Positions 60,291 through 64,000 of a stretch of DNA of 64,000 nt are shown piece by piece. Below the pieces are notes generated by a model, which had not been told where the DNA came from, ran no database searches, and saw only the letters and a list, made by a program, of their open reading frames with translations. Numbering within the stretch: position 1 is the first letter of the stretch; each line of letters begins with the position of its first letter. The position numbers and the translations under genes are program-made. This DNA comes from Hymenolepis diminuta (taxonomy: Eukaryota > Platyhelminthes > Cestoda > Cyclophyllidea > Hymenolepididae): the NCBI GenBank assembly GCA_900708905.1, contig CAADRB010000124.1:35253-99252 (forward strand). The letters are read 5' to 3'.

Positions 60291-61276
60291 AGTGTCGTAA
60301 AACACCTCTTAAACAGGCTTATGGACTATTTTCGCAACGATCTAGATCATTTTCTGATTAAAAAATGGGGACAAAACGTTGATTGAAAGTTTTGAAAAGC
60401 AACAGTCTTCGGATCTGAACTGATGCGCCTAATTACTATTCACATCTTCTATTCCATTTGATAATATAAGTAGAATAGAGAGATTACTTATTGCATCGGT
60501 GAAATTGGAACTTGTGCTATTCAACGAACTGGATACGAAATGCTTCATAGCTTAGATGACCATTTTATCTCAAATAAGACCAAAAAATATCCTATTACGC
60601 TCTATAAAGCATCACGTACTGCAGATGTATTCGACTTTTAGACTTACCAAGATGATCGTACTGGTAAGGTAAAGTCAAAATTTATTTTAAATACTGAGAA
60701 ATGTTAGATACCACGTTTGGTGGCCTTTTAATACTTGAATTAGTCGAAATTACATTCCCGATTAAAATTATCGGCACTGATATTTGTTTATCACAGTGTT
60801 AGAAAACTGCTTTAATACCGCAGGATGTTGGCAAAAGACTGTTTTAAGTAGTAGGTCACTCCGTGCTTATGGAAGCTATTATGATGGTTGATTATTTTGC
60901 TGCCAGTTACAGAGGGGAGTCAAAGTTCACTTGAGCCAAATTGCCATCCAGGGGTGAGATTGGGGAAAAGCAATAAACATAACTTTCGAGGACTTTAACG
61001 CCCTGTACTATGAGTGAAATCAACGTTGTTCCCCACAGATAGGAGCGTATTGTTTTGATTTCGTCATGCTTTCCATAGGAGTGGAATGTAATGATTGAAA
61101 CTTTATTTGAAAACAACACATAAATGCCGCATTTAGAACAATTTATATGGACACATTCCTATCACATATATTACAGTCTTAGCATTTAAATTAAATATGT
61201 AACTGATTAGATAACAGCCGTGGCTAATATGGAAAAAAATATGGCATAGCTTTCGTGGATTTCTTATAATATTTGA
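60291..61276. other. Non-coding, nothing recognised
   Basis: A 70-codon minus frame at 60907-61119 is unsupported. Confidence 0.5.
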
Positions 61277-61293
61277 TAATAATAATAATAATA
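61277..61293 (+). repeat. (TAA)n microsatellite
   Basis: About six tandem ATA/TAA triplets. A 97-codon plus frame (61307-61600) begins shortly after it but has no recognised domain. Confidence 0.75.
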
Positions 61294-62740
61294 TCTTCAC
61301 CACATAATGTCTCTATTCATAAACCTCACTTCAATAAATTTATGGAGTGATGGGACTTACACCAATTTTTCCATCAGTTCATGGAAATGGTGGAATTCAA
61401 ACAAATTCAAAATCCTTTATCAATTTGTTGGAAATTCATCTATTACAATATTCAATTTTAAATTCAATTACATTCCCAAACATCTCAATGCAGCACTTAG
61501 CTTGAGAGAAAGAGAGCTATGTAAGGGCTTTAATTATCGCTCGATAAATAGCTATGAGGCCTTCTCTCTGACTGTGACTGAAAGATATTCCCATGCATAA
61601 ATACTTCCCAGTTTTGTGATATTTAAAGCTTTTTTTATTGCCTAATTACTTTAGAGAGAAAGAATGATAGCTGGAATTGTACAATTGTTAATGGTTTAGG
61701 CAACTTCCAAGAAATAATATCGTCCAGGAGTTTGCTGACTTAAAATTTACCGATATTAGTGAGGCTAAATAATAACAAAGAGATATTTTCAGTTTGCTTT
61801 CTAATCTATCATTGGTGTGTGAATGTGAAAATTGATTTATTTTCCACGGGTTTTCTACTGATTCTCCTCTGTCATTGAAAATTCTTGCCACAGCTCGTTT
61901 TCACTAATTAGCAGTTATAGGTAAATCGCTAGTATTCCTAAGTTTCTACGCTCGAAAATGTCACTTCAGTGTTCCTTTCCGAACGTGCTAACTTCTGAAG
62001 CAATACTGATCAATTCTTCAGTCCACTAAATCATTTTTTCCACAACTTGGGGAATACGAAATGTATTTTTATATTGTAAGAAAAGCTGTTTTTTGATGTG
62101 TCATTTAGCACAACTTAGTGTTTCTCAAAATGAGAGTTAAGATATTTTGGTGTCTATCAAGGTGGGATTTTCATTGTACTATATGAAAAACAAACAAAGA
62201 AACAACCTAGTGGTAGGGATCAGGATTAGTCAAAAGTCATTTTGAAACCTCTGCTAAAATATAATTTATCTATCTACTTATCTATGAGGGCTTTATGTGC
62301 TCTAAACGAGGTATTTTAGTGCAAACTTTTCTGCCGTGAGACAAAAGATCATTGAATACCTACGTATTCGACTCCCTGAAGGCTAATAATCGTATGAATG
62401 ATTCATTCATATCTGAGCTTCATAGGCGCACGCCATAGTAAAAAATTTAGTGAATTTAGATTGTTTCATTGCCTTCCAAGTCCGTTAAAGGGATTCTTTT
62501 ATCAGCACTAATCTTCGGCAGAGAGGTGGCATCTCTTTTCCCTGATTAGTTTTAACCAACTCAGTTGGTTACGCCATGCCCTGGACTTTCAGCGATAAGC
62601 ACCACCGTACTCATTGGACACTACGCCAACGAGGCACATCATAAACCTTTCAGTCTGATAGTGGTTAGTAGAATATCTCTAAAATAGTTGCGGTGGGTAA
62701 CCTCTCAAATTTCATCGACGTCTCAGATAGGTTATTGTCA
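61294..62740. other. Non-coding, nothing firm
   Basis: The GC-richer sequence at 62500-62700 may be an unrecognised repeat (for example CGCCATGCCCTGGACTTTCAG), with faint resemblance to part of R1. No gene was seen. Confidence 0.45.
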
Positions 62741-62892
62741 TACGTTTCCTGTCAGACTATCAGTCATAGATGTATCTGGATAGCCGAGTTATCCATCATC
62801 CATCATGAGGGGTGATTAATCAAAACTTTGCATGGCATTGGAATCACAGATTTACATGGCCGTCAGCCACGCTTCACTCATGATCCCATGGT
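62741..62892 (+). repeat. Direct repeat R7, copy a
   Basis: It aligns with 63627-63790. Shared blocks are TGTCAGAC(T/C).TCA(G/A)TCATAG, ATCATCCATCATG(A)GGG, ATCACAGA(T/C)(T/C)T and (C/T)AGTCA/GTCAG with (C/T)TCATGAT near the end. Confidence 0.6.
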
Positions 62893-62951
62893 AAGAAAAG
62901 GCATAAGAATACTGAAACCTCACATTCGAGTGCCCACTTGTAAAGCTATTT

Positions 62952-63085
62952 AGCACTGTTGAGGTAGTGGTTAGTGTGCTCGTTTACTAAGTTATGGGTC
63001 AGATGTTTGGCAATTTAAAAGAGATAACGTAATTCGCATTCCTCATGAAAAGGCTCTATGGTGCTGCTCATCTATCCAAATGGGT
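62952..63085 (+). mobile_element. SINE-like element S5
   Basis: The head AGCACTGTTGAGGTAGTGG, followed by TTAGTGTGCTCG, matches the A-box end of S6 (GCACTGGTGGAGCAGTGG..). The body, AAAAGAGATAACGTAATTCG, aligns with S2 to S4. The B box is worn. It lies between the two R7 copies. Confidence 0.5.
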
Positions 63086-63626
63086 TTGGAGATTATTTTA
63101 TTAAATTAGTATGCAAAGCATTAATCGCATAATCGGATGAATTTGGCGGGAGAATTGAAGTTCAGCCAATGGAAAAAAACAGTTTTCTTACTTAAAATTT
63201 CATTCAAATTGTAGACTCCACGTTAGCATTATCCTATCCTTTTCTTGGTCTCCTCCTCCTTCTGGAGGCCTCTGCCTCCTCCAGAGTTACATATTTTTCT
63301 TCTCAAATATCCTAAGACGGTTTAATCGCCTTTGCCTTTATCAAAGCTTCCGGAAATGGAGTTTTTGAAGTGGTTGGAGTTCGCTGTATTAGTGAAACAA
63401 TGTCCACCCATAATGTAAAGTCAAATTGTTATTTATTTAATTTGCTGTCCTGAAAACACTTTTGTGAAATCTCAAACTGCGATTTTACAGTCTGAAAAGA
63501 AAAATTGACTAAGTTCTTTTGGATTTGTCTTCTTTGGGATCACTTGATTTATCCCTCTAGTTATTTCGATTACCACCAATCAGTTCCATAGGATAGTTTT
63601 GACTCGGTTCTACACTCATGCTAATG
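63086..63626. other. Non-coding with a pyrimidine tract and hairpin
   Basis: A C/T-rich tract at 63247-63260 leads into a perfect 8-bp hairpin, TCTGGAGG (63261-63268) and CCTCCAGA (63278-63285), with a 9-base loop. No gene was seen. Confidence 0.5.
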
Positions 63627-63790
63627 TTATATCTTTCTTGTCAGACCGTCAATCATAGGTATCTTATACATCTAATCATCCATCATGGGGAACTATCAAT
63701 CAAATAATAATGAGGGATTTCGTAGGATGGTCACAAAATCACAGACCTGTACCTCCCGTGCATATGACAGTCAGGTATTTCATGATGAGA
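63627..63790 (+). repeat. Direct repeat R7, copy b
   Basis: This is the partner of 62741-62892, about 0.88 kb downstream in the same orientation. Confidence 0.6.
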
Positions 63791-64000
63791 GAAAGCTTTG
63801 ACTGACAAGAAAAACAGAGCTTCCAATCGTTAGTAGAGATGCGCCTTTTTGTTCCATTTGCTGTAACTATTATTTTACTAAATTGTGAAATTAAATCAAA
63901 CTCTTTAAACTGATATAAAAAGCGCAGATTGCAGGACTGTGAAATATTGTGTTTAAACATAAATCTGAGAAAATTACAAGTTCAATCAAAGAAAGATTGT
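63791..64000. other. Non-coding to window end
   Basis: A 73-codon minus frame (63739-63960) overlaps repeat R7 and is not credible. Confidence 0.5.

Noticed and set aside
62958..62980. let-7-like string TGAGGTAGTGGTTAG
   Set aside because: It is the A-box end of a SINE-like head shared with other copies. It diverges from let-7 after the first ten or so bases, and no hairpin partner was found.

Overview
The window looks like non-coding nuclear DNA from an animal with an AT-rich genome (about one third G+C by eye). It has no operons, no ribosome-binding-site spacing, no rRNA and no convincing tRNA gene. It carries tRNA-derived SINE-like fragments, diverged dispersed repeats about 0.1 to 1 kb long and two short assembly gaps. 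The tRNA-like SINE heads and sparse genes would suit a parasitic flatworm, but nothing fixes the taxon and other invertebrates remain possible.

Only one gene is well supported. It is an intronless minus-strand reading frame of 198 codons at 42283-41687. It lies behind a compact promoter with a TATA box and three CCAAT/ATTGG boxes. The protein contains a duplicated unit of about 46-49 residues (core W-[VI]-P-P-x-N-R-K-R-H-P-A-G). By hand alignment the two copies have 33 of 45 residues identical. Sixteen of those 33 codons differ only silently, which argues that the protein has been under selection. I do not recognise the family.

Weaker coding-like stretches lie at 22.4 kb (+), 28.4 kb (+), 35.1-35.8 kb (-), 36.6-37.2 kb (+, one frame with only two stops in 215 codons), 40.6-41.4 kb (+) and 59.2-59.5 kb (-). 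Most other ORFs of 60-100 codons are expected by chance at this base composition.

The rest is mainly old repeats. A pair of about 1 kb lies at 0.6-1.65 and 25.4-26.4 kb, and a pair of about 0.3 kb at 18.9 and 31.0 kb. Others are at 16.2/17.5 kb, 62.7/63.6 kb, 13.8/46.7/56.1 kb and, inverted, 44.5/51.2 kb. A degenerate tandem array (order X-Y-Z-X-Y-Z-X) fills 49.07-52.7 kb. SINE-like fragments lie at 12.9, 29.6, 34.9, 44.7(-), 52.9(-), 54.6, 60.2 and 63.0 kb, and several share a 3' body.

Structural sites stand out. There is a perfect 46-bp palindrome at an X/Y junction of the array (49407-49452), a strong G-quadruplex motif on the minus strand (4613-4632), a CpG-rich CRE/AP-1 cluster (3.4 kb), a duplicated TGAGTCA/TGCGCA module (48.4 kb) and a facing G12/C10 pair (53.1-53.3 kb). 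All comparisons were made by eye, so repeat boundaries are approximate.
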